Of a stretch of 64,000 bases of DNA, positions 1-8,665 are shown in pieces; positions within the stretch are counted from its first letter, which is position 1; the number at the start of each line of letters is the position of its first letter. The translations under genes and the position numbers were made by a program. The DNA lies in assembly GCF_004331345.1 (NCBI RefSeq), contig NZ_SJJZ01000001.1, forward strand, positions 682,001 to 746,000, in the 5' to 3' direction. Source of the DNA: Kribbella soli. Lineage in GTDB: Bacteria; Actinomycetota; Actinomycetes; Propionibacteriales; Kribbellaceae. The notes under the pieces are model-generated. The model saw only the letters and a program-made list of their open reading frames with translations. It had not been told where the DNA came from and ran no database searches.

Positions 1-890
1 CGGTTCGCGTTGTCGTTCAGGGCTGTGCAGAGTTCTGGGACCGAGATGTTGAGGACGTCAGCCATCTTCCGGACCGTGTGCGGGATCAGGTAGGACGCGT
101 TCGGTTTGCCGCGGTACGGCGAGGGCGTCAGGTACGGGGCGTCGGTCTCGACGAGGATGCGGTCGAGGGGGGTGACGGCCAGGGCGTCGCGCAGGGACTG
201 GGCGTTCTTGAACGTGACGACGCCGGCGAAGCTCAGGTACGCGCCGCGGTTCACGCACTCGCGGGCGAACTCGGTGTCGCCGGAGAAGCAGTGCATCACC
301 AGCCGGTCCGGCACGCCTTCGCGATCCAGGATCCGCAGGATGTCGTCGTGCGCGTCGCGGTCGTGGATCATCAGCGTCTTGCCCAGCCGCTTCGCCAGCT
401 CGATGTGCGCGGCGAACGACTCGTGCTGCGCGGCCTGCCCGTCCTCACCGGTGCGGTAGTAGTCGAGCCCGGTCTCACCGATCACCCGGACCTTGTCGCT
501 GCTCGCCGCGAGCCGCTCGATCTCGGCCAGTGCACTGTCCAGCTCGCCGGCTGCTTTCAGCTTCGGCGCCTCGTTCGGGTGCAGGGCGACGCCGGCGATC
601 AGGTTCGGGTGCTGCTCGGCGGCCTCGACCGCCCACACCGCGCCCGGCAGATCGCAACCCACCTGGACGATCCGGGTCACGCCGACAGACTTGGCCAGCC
701 GGATCGCCTCCGCCGGACTCAGCCAGTCCCCGTCCTCGCCATCGGCGATATCAAGATGACAATGCGCATCGACCACACTCATCGGCAACGGATCAGGAAC
801 CGCCGGCCGACTCCGATCCCGCGACCGCCCGTCCTCCCCCACCGCAGCCCGCTCCCGAGTCGGCCGACCCACCTCCACACCATCACCCAT
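1..890 (-). CDS. tatD: TatD family metal-dependent DNase, 3' end cut by window start
   Basis: TIM-barrel metallohydrolase of the TatD family, which are cytoplasmic Mg-dependent deoxyribonucleases. Seen: VVDAHCHLD near residues 39-47 supplies the first metal-binding HxH pair, IGETGLDYY the metal-binding Glu, and RILVETDAPYLTP the final Asp; PYRGKPN follows, as in the family. The last residues lie beyond base 1, so the gene is partial. Start: ATG at 890 opens a 36-residue polar extension before a second in-frame ATG at 782 (MSVVDAHCHLD). A GGGG lies close upstream of 890; the 782 start would give the usual family length and cannot be excluded. In many actinobacteria tatD lies beside metG; here metG is at 17844. 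Confidence 0.93.
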   Translation of the reverse strand, partial: MGDGVEVGRPTRERAAVGEDGRSRDRSRPAVPDPLPMSVVDAHCHLDIADGEDGDWLSPAEAIRLAKSVGVTRIVQVGCDLPGAVWAVEAAEQHPNLIAGVALHPNEAPKLKAAGELDSALAEIERLAASSDKVRVIGETGLDYYRTGEDGQAAQHESFAAHIELAKRLGKTLMIHDRDAHDDILRILDREGVPDRLVMHCFSGDTEFARECVNRGAYLSFAGVVTFKNAQSLRDALAVTPLDRILVETDAPYLTPSPYRGKPNASYLIPHTVRKMADVLNISVPELCTALNDNAN

Positions 891-912
891 ACGCCCCAGA
901 TTACTGAGTCAC

Positions 913-945
913 TAGCGGGTTGCTTCACAGCTGGCGGATTGCAGC
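913..945 (+). repeat. Left copy of a 33-bp imperfect inverted repeat
   Basis: TAGCGGGTTG-C-TTCAC followed by CTGGCGGATT. The same 33-base pattern with about eight mismatches occurs inverted at 1899-1931, so the two copies flank the truncated gene at 1038-1895. It contains two related GCGGRTTG motifs, and a third related motif (reverse complement GGCGGGTTG) is at 961-968. Confidence 0.55.
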
Positions 946-1037
946 AGTTCAGCGAACCAACAACCCGCCACCGGCAGTTGTCCACAGGCGCCAAAGACGG
1001 GCGGCGGCGAGGACCGGTTCGCGGCATGTTCTCAGGC

Positions 1038-1895
1038 ATGAATCTCAAACTGGAAGTGGCGGCTGCGGGGCGCGGTGGGTGGTTCTCGCGGCGGGACGCG
1101 ATTGTTGCCGGGTACTCCGATGCAGATCTCCGCAGACACGTCGCGTCCGGGCGGTGGGTGCGGCTCACACGCGGTGCCTACGCCGAACGCGGGGCTGCCG
1201 TCGAGGAGATGCCGTCGTGGGAGCGGGCTGTCTGGCTTCATCTCCGCACGGCGCGAGCGGTCTACCACCGCCTCCACGGTCGCGCGGTCGTGAGTCATCA
1301 GTCGGCGTTGCTGCTGCACGGCGTACGGGTCTCGGAGCTGGATCTGCGCCGGGTACATGTGACCAGGTTGCTCGGAGCCGGGCGGTCCGACAGGGCAGTC
1401 TGCCAGCATGCCGCTCGGCCATCGGTCGACGTGGTGTGCGAGATGGACGGCGTACGGACGACATACGCCGCGCGGGCTGTGGTCGAGACTGTGCGAGCGA
1501 CCAGTTACCCAGTGGCGGTCTCGGTTGTGGATCAGACGCTGCGGTTGCGGGTTGCCACGCCCGAGCAGCTGGCGGATGCGCTCACGCCGTTCGCCGGGCG
1601 CGGCGGGATCCGCCAGGCCACCCGCGCGGTCGAGTTCGGCGACGGCCGGGCCGAGTCGGTCGGCGAGTCATGGCTACGAGTAGCCCTGGCGGATTTCGGC
1701 TTCCCGCCACCACTACCTCAGGCGGAGATCCGCGACGAGTACGGCGTACTCGTCGCACGCGTCGACTTCCTGTTCGAGCGGTACGGCGTGATCGTCGAGT
1801 TCGACGGCGCCGTCAAGTACGGCGAAGGCGGCCGTGCTGCCCTGATCGCGGAGAAGGTCTCGCTCCGGTCCGGTGGCGGGTTATGTCACCGCTAG
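1038..1895 (+). CDS. AbiEi-like/DUF559 domain protein with a disrupted C-terminus
   Basis: 285 residues. The N-terminal part (GGWFSRRDAIVAGYSDADLRR, then RLTRGAYA, and SHQSALLLHG near residue 90) matches the winged-helix region common to AbiEi-type antitoxins and actinobacterial DUF559 proteins. The C-terminal part shows the start of a Vsr/DUF559 nuclease-like fold: ARVDFLFERYGVIVEFDGAVKYG, then AEK. The expected tail (EK-x-RED-x-LR-x2-G-x2-V-x-R-x2-W) is missing; the protein ends VSLRSGGGLCHR exactly where a palindromic repeat begins. This suggests that repeat insertion or deletion removed the 3' end. Start: ATG 1038; the much longer open frame from 78 is antisense to tatD. A nuclease activity is doubtful in this form. 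Possibly a pseudogene. Confidence 0.7.
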   Translation: MNLKLEVAAAGRGGWFSRRDAIVAGYSDADLRRHVASGRWVRLTRGAYAERGAAVEEMPSWERAVWLHLRTARAVYHRLHGRAVVSHQSALLLHGVRVSELDLRRVHVTRLLGAGRSDRAVCQHAARPSVDVVCEMDGVRTTYAARAVVETVRATSYPVAVSVVDQTLRLRVATPEQLADALTPFAGRGGIRQATRAVEFGDGRAESVGESWLRVALADFGFPPPLPQAEIRDEYGVLVARVDFLFERYGVIVEFDGAVKYGEGGRAALIAEKVSLRSGGGLCHR

Positions 1896-1931
1896 CGCGA
1901 TGTAACCCGTCAGTGGTGAAACAACCCGCTA
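1877..1931. repeat. Palindromic repeat at the broken 3' end of the DUF559 gene
   Basis: Contains GGCGGGTTATGTCAC, then CGCTAGCG, then GATGTAACCCGTC: the arms CGGGTTA and TAACCCG can pair around a CGCTAGCG core. The adjoining 1899-1931 is the inverted partner of 913-945. It covers the stop codon of the plus-strand gene and ends two bases into the stop of the SRPBCC gene on the minus strand (1929). Looks like a REP/BIME-type element; no transposase is nearby. Confidence 0.55.
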
Positions 1932-2351
1932 TTCGGAGCCTTCGGCGGCGGCCTTGACCTTGGCTACGAGCATCTCCCACATGTCTTGGGAGTGTTTGGC
2001 TTCGTCTTCTGAGGAGTTGTTGTCCTGCTCGAGTTTTAGGTGGGTGTTGGCGGTCAGGGTGTAGGTGAGGGTGTGGTAGTTCTCCGGTACGTCGGGTTGG
2101 CCCGTCAGCGGACTGAAGTGGGTCAGCTGTAGTAACCGCTCCGGCTCTATGGCGAGGATCTTGCCCTTGTCCTGGTAGGGCTTGCCTTCCCATTCGCCGG
2201 TCCAGGTGATCGGGCTGCCTACCTTCCAGTCGGTCTCTACCTCGGCGCCGAACCAGAGCTGTTTCAGCTGGTCCGGGCTCGTCAGTACGTTCCACACTCG
2301 CGCGGCCGGCGCGTCGATGTCGACCTCGGCCACGGCCAGATACCCAGTCAT
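1929..2351 (-). CDS. SRPBCC (AHSA1/START-like) domain protein
   Basis: 140 residues forming one helix-grip fold of the SRPBCC superfamily, a hydrophobic-ligand pocket often called Activator of Hsp90 ATPase 1-like. Seen: VDIDAPAARVWNVLTSPDQLKQLWFGAEVE is the characteristic N-terminal strand-helix, and ITWTGEW ... GKILAIEPERLLQLTHF follows the family pattern. The start is the ATG at 2351, preceded by AAAGGAG at good distance; an upstream in-frame start at 2453 would add a low-complexity extension without a ribosome site. Ligand unknown. It stands alone, divergent from the nucleotidase gene. Confidence 0.85.
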   Translation of the reverse strand: MTGYLAVAEVDIDAPAARVWNVLTSPDQLKQLWFGAEVETDWKVGSPITWTGEWEGKPYQDKGKILAIEPERLLQLTHFSPLTGQPDVPENYHTLTYTLTANTHLKLEQDNNSSEDEAKHSQDMWEMLVAKVKAAAEGSE

Positions 2352-2518
2352 CGTGTAACTCCTTTCCTGCCCCCGACCGTACGGTTCCCCTCCCCCATGC
2401 GCTTGTAGAAAAGCGTCAGCCGGATCGTGCAGGAAGTCAGCACTCGAGGCCATGTCCTCCGCGGTACGGCGGTTAGTACGTTGCAGCGAGGTTCCGCCCC
2501 GACCGACAGGAGCAGCCG

Positions 2519-4657
2519 ATGTCCCGGATCAGCTCAGTTCTCGCCCTTCTCGGCCTGGTGGTGGGAACCACCGCGCTACCGGCCGAGGCCGCCGCACCGA
2601 TCCCGGTGCAGATCCTCAGCCTGACCGACCTGCACGGCTACCTGTCCGAGACCGAGAACCTGACGATCGCCGGCCCGTCCGGCACCCAGCAGGTCGGCGG
2701 CGCCGGGTACCTGAAGGCGCACCTCGACCGGCTCCGGAAGCCGAACAGCTTCCTGATCGGCTCGGGTGACCAGTTCAGCGGCTGGCCCGACTACACGCAG
2801 GCGTTCGCGAACGAGCCGACCATCGAGGTGCTGAACGCGTTCGGGATGGACTTCGATGTCGCGGGCAACCACGAGTTCGACCGCGAGTTCCCGTTCCTGC
2901 GCCGGATGACGACCGGCGCCTGCTACGGCAAGCCCGGCTTCGACAGTTGCTTCAAGGACTCCACCGGCCGGAACTTCCACGGCACCGACTACGCGTACCA
3001 CGCGGCGAACATCGTCGACCCGCGGACGAAGCGCCCGGTGCTCCCGCCGTACTGGATCGCGAAGGCCGGCTCGCAGCGGATCGGGTTCATCGGGCTCGGC
3101 TTCCCGGGGACCCCGACCGAGACGCTGTCGATCGAGGGGTCGGGGTTCGAGTTCCAGGGCCTCGTCGACGCGGCGAACCGGGCCGCGGCCGAGCTGAAGG
3201 CCCAAGGCGTGAACGCGATCGTGGTCAGCATGCACGAAGGCGGTCAGCAGGGCGGCCTGTACGACGAGTGCAAGAACCCGACCGGTCCGATCTTCGACGC
3301 CGCCCGGGCGATGTCCCCCGACATCGACGTGATCCTCGGCGGCCACTGGCACACCGCGTTCAACTGCATGATCCCGGACCCGAACGGCGTACCGCGGCCG
3401 GTCCTCGAGGCGAGCAACCACGGGCGGGTGCTCGGCGAGGTGAACCTGGAACTCGATCCGGCGACCGGTGACGTGATCCGCTCGAAGACCACGGCCACCA
3501 ATCACGCAGTCACCAAGGACGTCACGCCGGACCCGGGGATCCAGAAGATCGTGAAGTACTGGATGGACAAGTGGACGGCCCGGCAGCAGGAACCGCTCAC
3601 CAAGCTCGATCGGGACCTCGACTTCGCGCGGACCGCGGAGAGCCGCACCGGCAACCTGGTCGCGGACCTCTACAAAGCGGAGGCGGACGGCGACTTCGCG
3701 CTGGTACCAGCCGATCTCGGGATCGACGTGATCGCCGCCGGTCTGGAAGCCGGCACGGTGACGTACGGCGAGGCGTGGCCGGTCGCCGGGATCTCGCCGA
3801 TCACCACGCTGTCGATGAAGGGCTCGACGGTCGAAGCGGTCCTGGAGCAGCAGTGGATCCCACCGGCGTACGGGTGCAGCAGACTGTCCGCGCTCGCGAC
3901 CTCGGCCAACTTCCGCTACATCTATGACCTCGGCCGGCCGGTCGGCGACCGCGTCGATCCGGCCAAGGTCCTGATCAACGGCAAACCGCTACAGCTCGAC
4001 AGGACCTACCGGGTGACGACGAGCGCGGCGATGCCCTTGCACGGCGCGCAGTACGGCTATCCGGGGTTCCAGCAGTTCACCGCTCTCGACCGGGCGCCGC
4101 GCATGGGCCAGGAGGTCTTCCTCAACTACTTGCGGACCCATCCGTTGCTCAAGGCACCCGATCTCGGCCGGGTGACCGCGATCCCGGGTACGCCGCCACC
4201 GGCCGACGGACCGTTCGGTCCGCTGACCCTGCTGCCGCAGAACGAGATGACGGCGACTGCCACGAGCCAGGGATCGTCCGCGTACAGCGCATCCGCCGCG
4301 ATCGACGGCAGCTGCACGACCATGTGGCACTCGAACTGGAGTCCCCATGCCCCGCTCCCGCAGTACATCACCCTCGACCTGAAGACACCCCGTGCGATCG
4401 AAGCGCTCATCTACACGCCGCGCCAGGACGCCGACGTACCGAACGGACGCATCTCGTCGTACGACGTCCAGACGAGCACCGACGGCACCACGTTCACGTC
4501 GGTGACGAAGGGATCGTGGGACGGCACTGTCGACGCGAAGATCGCCCGGTTCCCGGCGGGTACGACGGCACGCTACGTGCGGCTCGTGGGACTGGCCGGC
4601 GGGGCGGACTACGCCGCGGCGACCGAGCTCAATATAGCTCTAGCTCCGGCTTCCTGA
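2519..4657 (+). CDS. Secreted 5'-nucleotidase-type metallophosphoesterase with F5/8C domain
   Basis: 712 residues. Signal peptide (residues 1-25, ending AEAAA) indicates export. A calcineurin-like metallophosphatase domain follows, with metal-site motifs TDLHG (D37, H39), GDQFSG (83-88), GNHEFD (116-121), SMHEGG (238-242) and GGHWHT (274-279). The 5'-nucleotidase C-terminal domain, which binds the nucleoside, spans roughly 350-550. Residues about 575-712 form an F5/8 type C (discoidin) module, including SAAIDGSCTTMWHS, that usually binds carbohydrate. Likely releases phosphate from extracellular nucleotides or related esters while held to a surface glycan. AGGAGC precedes the ATG. The 3' end overlaps the convergent AraC gene by 29 bases. 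Confidence 0.9.
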   Translation: MSRISSVLALLGLVVGTTALPAEAAAPIPVQILSLTDLHGYLSETENLTIAGPSGTQQVGGAGYLKAHLDRLRKPNSFLIGSGDQFSGWPDYTQAFANEPTIEVLNAFGMDFDVAGNHEFDREFPFLRRMTTGACYGKPGFDSCFKDSTGRNFHGTDYAYHAANIVDPRTKRPVLPPYWIAKAGSQRIGFIGLGFPGTPTETLSIEGSGFEFQGLVDAANRAAAELKAQGVNAIVVSMHEGGQQGGLYDECKNPTGPIFDAARAMSPDIDVILGGHWHTAFNCMIPDPNGVPRPVLEASNHGRVLGEVNLELDPATGDVIRSKTTATNHAVTKDVTPDPGIQKIVKYWMDKWTARQQEPLTKLDRDLDFARTAESRTGNLVADLYKAEADGDFALVPADLGIDVIAAGLEAGTVTYGEAWPVAGISPITTLSMKGSTVEAVLEQQWIPPAYGCSRLSALATSANFRYIYDLGRPVGDRVDPAKVLINGKPLQLDRTYRVTTSAAMPLHGAQYGYPGFQQFTALDRAPRMGQEVFLNYLRTHPLLKAPDLGRVTAIPGTPPPADGPFGPLTLLPQNEMTATATSQGSSAYSASAAIDGSCTTMWHSNWSPHAPLPQYITLDLKTPRAIEALIYTPRQDADVPNGRISSYDVQTSTDGTTFTSVTKGSWDGTVDAKIARFPAGTTARYVRLVGLAGGADYAAATELNIALAPAS

Positions 4658-5546
4658 CGGCAGCGCGATGGGCCGTCGGGGACATGCCGTACCGGCGGCC
4701 GAACTGGCGGCTCAAGTAGTGCGGGGAGTCGAACCCGACCGCCGCCGCGATCTGTACGACGGACATGTCCGTGGCACCGAGCAGCTCGGCCGCGCGCTGC
4801 AACCTGAGCGCGAGCACGACGTTCATGATCGAGTCACCGACCTGCTCCTTGAACAGATGCGCGAGGCGGGACACCGACACCTGCGCGAGCCCGGCCAGTG
4901 ACGTCAGGGTGTGCGGCCTGGCCGGGTCGGCGGTGATTGCCTCGAGCACCAGGTGCACGCGGGCGTCCAACTGCTGCGTCTCCCGGCGCAGGCTCGCGAC
5001 CGCGGTCAGCAGCACCTGCTCGATGCCGTTCATGGTCAGCTCGGTGGCGACGCTCTTCTCCAGCAGGTGCAGCTCGGTGTCGCCGGTCGGGGACAGCCCG
5101 GCGCGCTGCGCGTCGCGGTGCAGCCGATCGAACGCGGACACCACGCGGTCTGTCTCCGAGGATCTGGTCAACCGCACGTAGGACAGTCCGGGCATTGCCT
5201 GTGGCAACGACAACCACGAGTGCCACTCGCGCCGCGGCTGGAAGTGCGCCCACCAGGACTCCCAGTACGTCCCGACGGTCCCGTAGTCGTGCGGCGTCCC
5301 AGGACTGACCAGTACGACGTCCCCGTGCCGCAGCGTCAGCGTGTTCTGGCCGATCACGTAGCGCCCCGTACCGGACGCCGTGTAGAGCAGGTACCAGCTC
5401 CCCACCCCGTCCGGCCGTACGACGCGATAGTCGCCGCCGCTGTGGAAGTGGCCGGTCACCAACTTGCTCGGCGGCGGGATCTCGCTGTACAGCTCGATGA
5501 GCACCTGGGTAGCAAGATCGTGCTCGAAGTCAGCAGGCTCCGTCAT
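4629..5546 (-). CDS. AraC family transcriptional regulator of the adjacent sugar operon
   Basis: 305 residues: N-terminal cupin sensor (GRYVIGQNTLTLRHGDVVLVSPGTPHDYG, a sugar-pocket beta strand pattern) and C-terminal pair of AraC helix-turn-helix motifs (LTSLAGLAQVSVSRLAHLF and VVQIAAAVGFDSPHYLSRQF). Such proteins usually activate divergent sugar-utilisation genes; here the GH36 operon begins 77 bases away on the other strand. Start: the ATG at 5546 has GAGGAG about eight bases upstream, better than the ATG seven codons earlier. The inducer is inferred to be a galactoside, from the neighbour only. Confidence 0.92.
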   Translation of the reverse strand: MTEPADFEHDLATQVLIELYSEIPPPSKLVTGHFHSGGDYRVVRPDGVGSWYLLYTASGTGRYVIGQNTLTLRHGDVVLVSPGTPHDYGTVGTYWESWWAHFQPRREWHSWLSLPQAMPGLSYVRLTRSSETDRVVSAFDRLHRDAQRAGLSPTGDTELHLLEKSVATELTMNGIEQVLLTAVASLRRETQQLDARVHLVLEAITADPARPHTLTSLAGLAQVSVSRLAHLFKEQVGDSIMNVVLALRLQRAAELLGATDMSVVQIAAAVGFDSPHYLSRQFGRRYGMSPTAHRAAVRKPELELY

Positions 5547-5622
5547 GGTGGATCTCCTCGTAGGCACCCCAAGATTAGCGGAACGTCAGCAAGATCCTGC
5601 ACCCGAGGGAAACGAGGGATCC
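5547..5622. promoter_or_regulatory. Divergent promoter region between AraC gene and GH36 operon
   Basis: A 76-base gap between two divergent starts. It must hold both promoters and any AraC site unless these extend into the coding regions. No clear -10/-35 pair or obvious repeat could be picked by eye. Confidence 0.4.
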
Positions 5623-6939
5623 GTGCCTTTCAGCACCGTCGCCGAGCTCGAGTACGACGCTTCCACGCTGCTCTTCGAGCATGGATGGCAGTCGTGGAGC
5701 CCGAGCGGCTGGTACCGGCTCGACGCGCATCCGCCGCGTCCGACGGCGCCGAATCATCACGTGATGGCCTACCGCCCCGGCGTCGACGCCGGCCGCTTCC
5801 AGGGCGAGGGCCTGCTCGCGGTTGCGACCGCCGACGAGGTCACGGTCATCGCGGCAACCAGTCCCGACGACGTCCCGTCGATCCGTGCCGACCTTCGCGG
5901 CGATCGGCTGGTGATCTCAGCCGATGGCGCCGTACAGCAGACAACAAGTACGCAGGCCAACCCCAATCAGGCGCTTGCCGACTGGGCCGACGCCTTCGCG
6001 GCCGGCGCGCCGCCGGTGCGCGTGTTCGGTCCGTCCTGGTGCAGCTGGTACGCGTACTGGGGCAAGGTCACCGAGCGCGACGTGATGACCGACGTACGCC
6101 AGTTCGACCAGCACGATCTGAGCGTTGATCTGGTCCTTCTCGACGAGGGGTACCAGTCCGCGATCGGCGACTGGCTGACACCGCGGGACGACTTCGGATC
6201 GACCGTCCGGCTCGCCGCCGACATCCGCTCGAGCGGTCGTCGCGCAGGCATCTGGGTCGCGCCGTTCCTCGTCGCGAGTGGCAGCGAGACAGCGCGCAAG
6301 CACCCGGAATGGCTGGTCCCCGGGATCAGCGCCGGCACCAACTGGGGCCAGGAGCAACTGGTTCTGGACGTGACGCACCCGGGCGCCGCGCACCACATCC
6401 AGGACGTCTTCACCGAGCTCTGCCGCCAGGGGTACGACCACTTCAAGCTCGACTTCGTGTACGCCGGCGCGATCGACGGACCGCGGCACGAGCAGATCGA
6501 CGGCGTCGGGGCGTACCGGCTCGGAATGCGGCTGCTACGCGAGGCCGTCGGGCCCAACCGGATCCTGCACGGGTGCGGCGCTCCGATCCTCCCGAGCCTC
6601 GGACTCGTCGACTGCATGCGGATCTCGCCCGACACCGATCCGTTGGTCGACCCACCGTCCGGCGACATCAGCCAGCCCGGTCAGCGCGGTGCCCGTTCCA
6701 CCTCGGTGGCGCGTGAGTTCCTGCACGGCCGCTGGTGGGCGAACGACTCCGACTGCCTGATCGTGCGGCCCGACGTCCAGGAGCGCGAGCTCTGGGCACA
6801 ACACATCTCTCAAGGTCCAGGTTTGCGGATGTCGAGCGACCCGATCGGCGAGCTCGACCGGTGGGGGCTCGATCGCACCCGCGAACTGCTCGTCCCGAGC
6901 TCGCCGCGCCCGCATCCGCTGAAGGATCCTGATGCTTAG
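5623..6939 (+). CDS. GH36-like alpha-galactosidase, short form
   Basis: 438 residues, an alpha-galactosidase/melibiase TIM barrel of clan GH-D. Seen: FGPSWCSWYAYWGKVTE, LLDEGYQSAIGDW, the nucleophile motif FKLDFVYAG (D277) and RISPDTDP (D336/D338, acid-base region). GH36 enzymes are usually about 700 residues with beta-sandwich domains on both sides; here the N-terminal part is brief and the chain stops soon after WWANDSDC, so the C-terminal beta domain is essentially missing. Start: GTG 5623, preceded by GAGGGA; the longer frame from 5464 would overlap the AraC gene. No signal peptide, so it probably acts in the cytoplasm on an imported oligosaccharide. The stop overlaps the next gene by eight bases. 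Confidence 0.85.
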   Translation: MPFSTVAELEYDASTLLFEHGWQSWSPSGWYRLDAHPPRPTAPNHHVMAYRPGVDAGRFQGEGLLAVATADEVTVIAATSPDDVPSIRADLRGDRLVISADGAVQQTTSTQANPNQALADWADAFAAGAPPVRVFGPSWCSWYAYWGKVTERDVMTDVRQFDQHDLSVDLVLLDEGYQSAIGDWLTPRDDFGSTVRLAADIRSSGRRAGIWVAPFLVASGSETARKHPEWLVPGISAGTNWGQEQLVLDVTHPGAAHHIQDVFTELCRQGYDHFKLDFVYAGAIDGPRHEQIDGVGAYRLGMRLLREAVGPNRILHGCGAPILPSLGLVDCMRISPDTDPLVDPPSGDISQPGQRGARSTSVAREFLHGRWWANDSDCLIVRPDVQERELWAQHISQGPGLRMSSDPIGELDRWGLDRTRELLVPSSPRPHPLKDPDA

Positions 6940-7846
6940 GCGAGCGCCCCGGCGTACCAGCCGGATCGGACGCGGGCGGCAGACAGCGGTGGCGTACGCC
7001 CTGCTGGCGCCTAGCCTGGTCGGCGTCCTCGGCTTCCTGCTCGCGCCGGGCGTGATCGTGCTGGTGCTCAGCCTGTTCGACTGGAAGTTGCTCTCGACCC
7101 CCGAGTTCGTTGGACTGGCCAACTACCAGAAGCTGTTCACCGACTCCGACGTCTGGCACTCGCTGCTGGTCACCGTGTACTACGTGGTGATCTGCGTGCC
7201 CGGTACGACGATCCTCTCGCTGCTCCTGGCCCTCCTGGTCGACCGCAAGCTGCGCGGGATGAAGTACTTCCGGGCGCTGCTGGTGATCCCGTGGATGGCG
7301 ACGCCGGTCGCACTCGGCCTGGTCTGGAGCTGGATCTTCGACCCGGGCCGGGGTGCGCTGAACCAGTTCCTGGGCGTGTTCGGGATCGACGGTCCGGCGT
7401 GGCTGTCGTCGCCGGTGCTGGCGATGCCGAGCGTCGCGGCGGTGCACATCTGGCAGTTCGCCGGGTACAACATGCTGTTCTTCCTGGCCGGACTCCAGAA
7501 CATCCCTCGGTCGTTGCGCGAGGCCTCGTCGCTGGACGGCGCGTCCCCGGTCGCGCACTTCTTCACGATCACGCTGCCGCTGCTGCGGCCGACGATGCTG
7601 TTCGTGCTGATCACCAACGTGATCGGCTCGTTCCAGGCGTTCGACACGATCTTCGTGATGACCGAGGGCGGCCCCGGTGACAGCACCGAGGTGGCGACGT
7701 ACCTGATCTACGACGAGGCGTTCCGCAAGTTCGACTTCGGCTACGCGTCGACGATCTCGGTGCTGCTGTTCGCGGTGGTGCTGATCGCGACGATCTCCCA
7801 GTTCGTCTACTTCGAACGCCGTACGACCTACGAGGTGTCCGGATGA
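6932..7846 (+). CDS. Sugar ABC transporter permease, MalF type
   Basis: 304 residues with about six membrane helices, the first near residues 20-49. The cytoplasmic coupling loop EASSLDGASPVAHFFTITLP (from residue 197) is the EAA motif that contacts the ATPase. Works with the next permease and the lipoprotein at 8666 as a CUT1-family importer. No ATPase is encoded here, as usual for actinobacterial sugar systems that share one MsiK-type ATPase. Overlaps the galactosidase gene by eight bases and the next gene by four (ATGA), so all are translationally coupled. Confidence 0.93.
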   Translation: MLRRAPRRTSRIGRGRQTAVAYALLAPSLVGVLGFLLAPGVIVLVLSLFDWKLLSTPEFVGLANYQKLFTDSDVWHSLLVTVYYVVICVPGTTILSLLLALLVDRKLRGMKYFRALLVIPWMATPVALGLVWSWIFDPGRGALNQFLGVFGIDGPAWLSSPVLAMPSVAAVHIWQFAGYNMLFFLAGLQNIPRSLREASSLDGASPVAHFFTITLPLLRPTMLFVLITNVIGSFQAFDTIFVMTEGGPGDSTEVATYLIYDEAFRKFDFGYASTISVLLFAVVLIATISQFVYFERRTTYEVSG

Positions 7847-8652
7847 GACTGCGCATCTTCACGTACGCCGTCCTGGTGGCCGGCTGTCTGTTCGCGATCT
7901 TCCCGTACTTCCTGACTGTGCTCACCGCCTTCAAGGGCCCCGGGCAACTGTCCGAGACGATGCCGTGGGAGCCCGGTCTGCCACCGAGTACGGCGGCCTT
8001 CGAGAGGCTGTTCAGCTCGGGCTTCGGCGGCTACCTCGTCAACACCGCGCTGGTCACGGCCGGGATCACCCTCGGCCAGGTGGTGTTCGCGATCCTCGCG
8101 GCGTACGCCTTCGCGCGGCTGTCGTTCCCGGGCCGGGACGCGCTGTTCTGGGTGTATTTGTCGACACTGATGGTGCCGCCGGTGGTCACGATGATCCCGC
8201 TGTACCTGATGATGCAGAAGCTCGGCCTGGTCGACACGTGGGCCGGCCTGATGCTGCCGACGATGCTCGGTACGCCGTACGCGATCTTCCTGCTCCGCCA
8301 GTTCTTCCGCGGTATCCCCGCGGATCTCGAGGACGCGGCCCGGATCGACGGCGCCGGGCGGGTCCGGACGCTGGTGTCGATCGTGCTGCCGTTGTCGAAA
8401 CCGATCCTGGTCACCGTCACCACCCTGGCCGTGGTGGCGAACTGGAACAGCTTCCTGTGGCCGCTGATCGTCACCAGCAGCGAGGACAAGCGGCTGCTCT
8501 CGGTCGGGATCGCCTTGTTCAAGGGGGAAATCGGCGTCGACTACAACGCCGTGATGGCCGGCAGCCTGATCGCGCTGGCGCCGCTGCTGGTGCTGTTCAT
8601 CGTCTTCCAGCGCTTCATCGTCCGCTCGGTCGCGGTTACCGGGCTCAAGTAA
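7843..8652 (+). CDS. Sugar ABC transporter permease, MalG type
   Basis: 269 residues, six predicted membrane helices; the EAA loop EDAARIDGAGRVRTLVSIVL starts near residue 163. Partner of the MalF-type permease in a CUT1 importer. Starts within the stop of the upstream gene (ATGA) and ends 13 bases before the binding-protein gene. The substrate is inferred to be an alpha-galactoside because of the galactosidase in the operon. Confidence 0.93.
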   Translation: MRLRIFTYAVLVAGCLFAIFPYFLTVLTAFKGPGQLSETMPWEPGLPPSTAAFERLFSSGFGGYLVNTALVTAGITLGQVVFAILAAYAFARLSFPGRDALFWVYLSTLMVPPVVTMIPLYLMMQKLGLVDTWAGLMLPTMLGTPYAIFLLRQFFRGIPADLEDAARIDGAGRVRTLVSIVLPLSKPILVTVTTLAVVANWNSFLWPLIVTSSEDKRLLSVGIALFKGEIGVDYNAVMAGSLIALAPLLVLFIVFQRFIVRSVAVTGLK

Positions 8653-8665
8653 TGCGGAGGTTCTG

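Noticed and set aside
78-1895. 605-codon plus-strand open frame beginning at 78
   Set aside because: The first 320 codons are antisense to tatD and Arg/Pro-rich; only the part from ATG 1038 resembles a protein.
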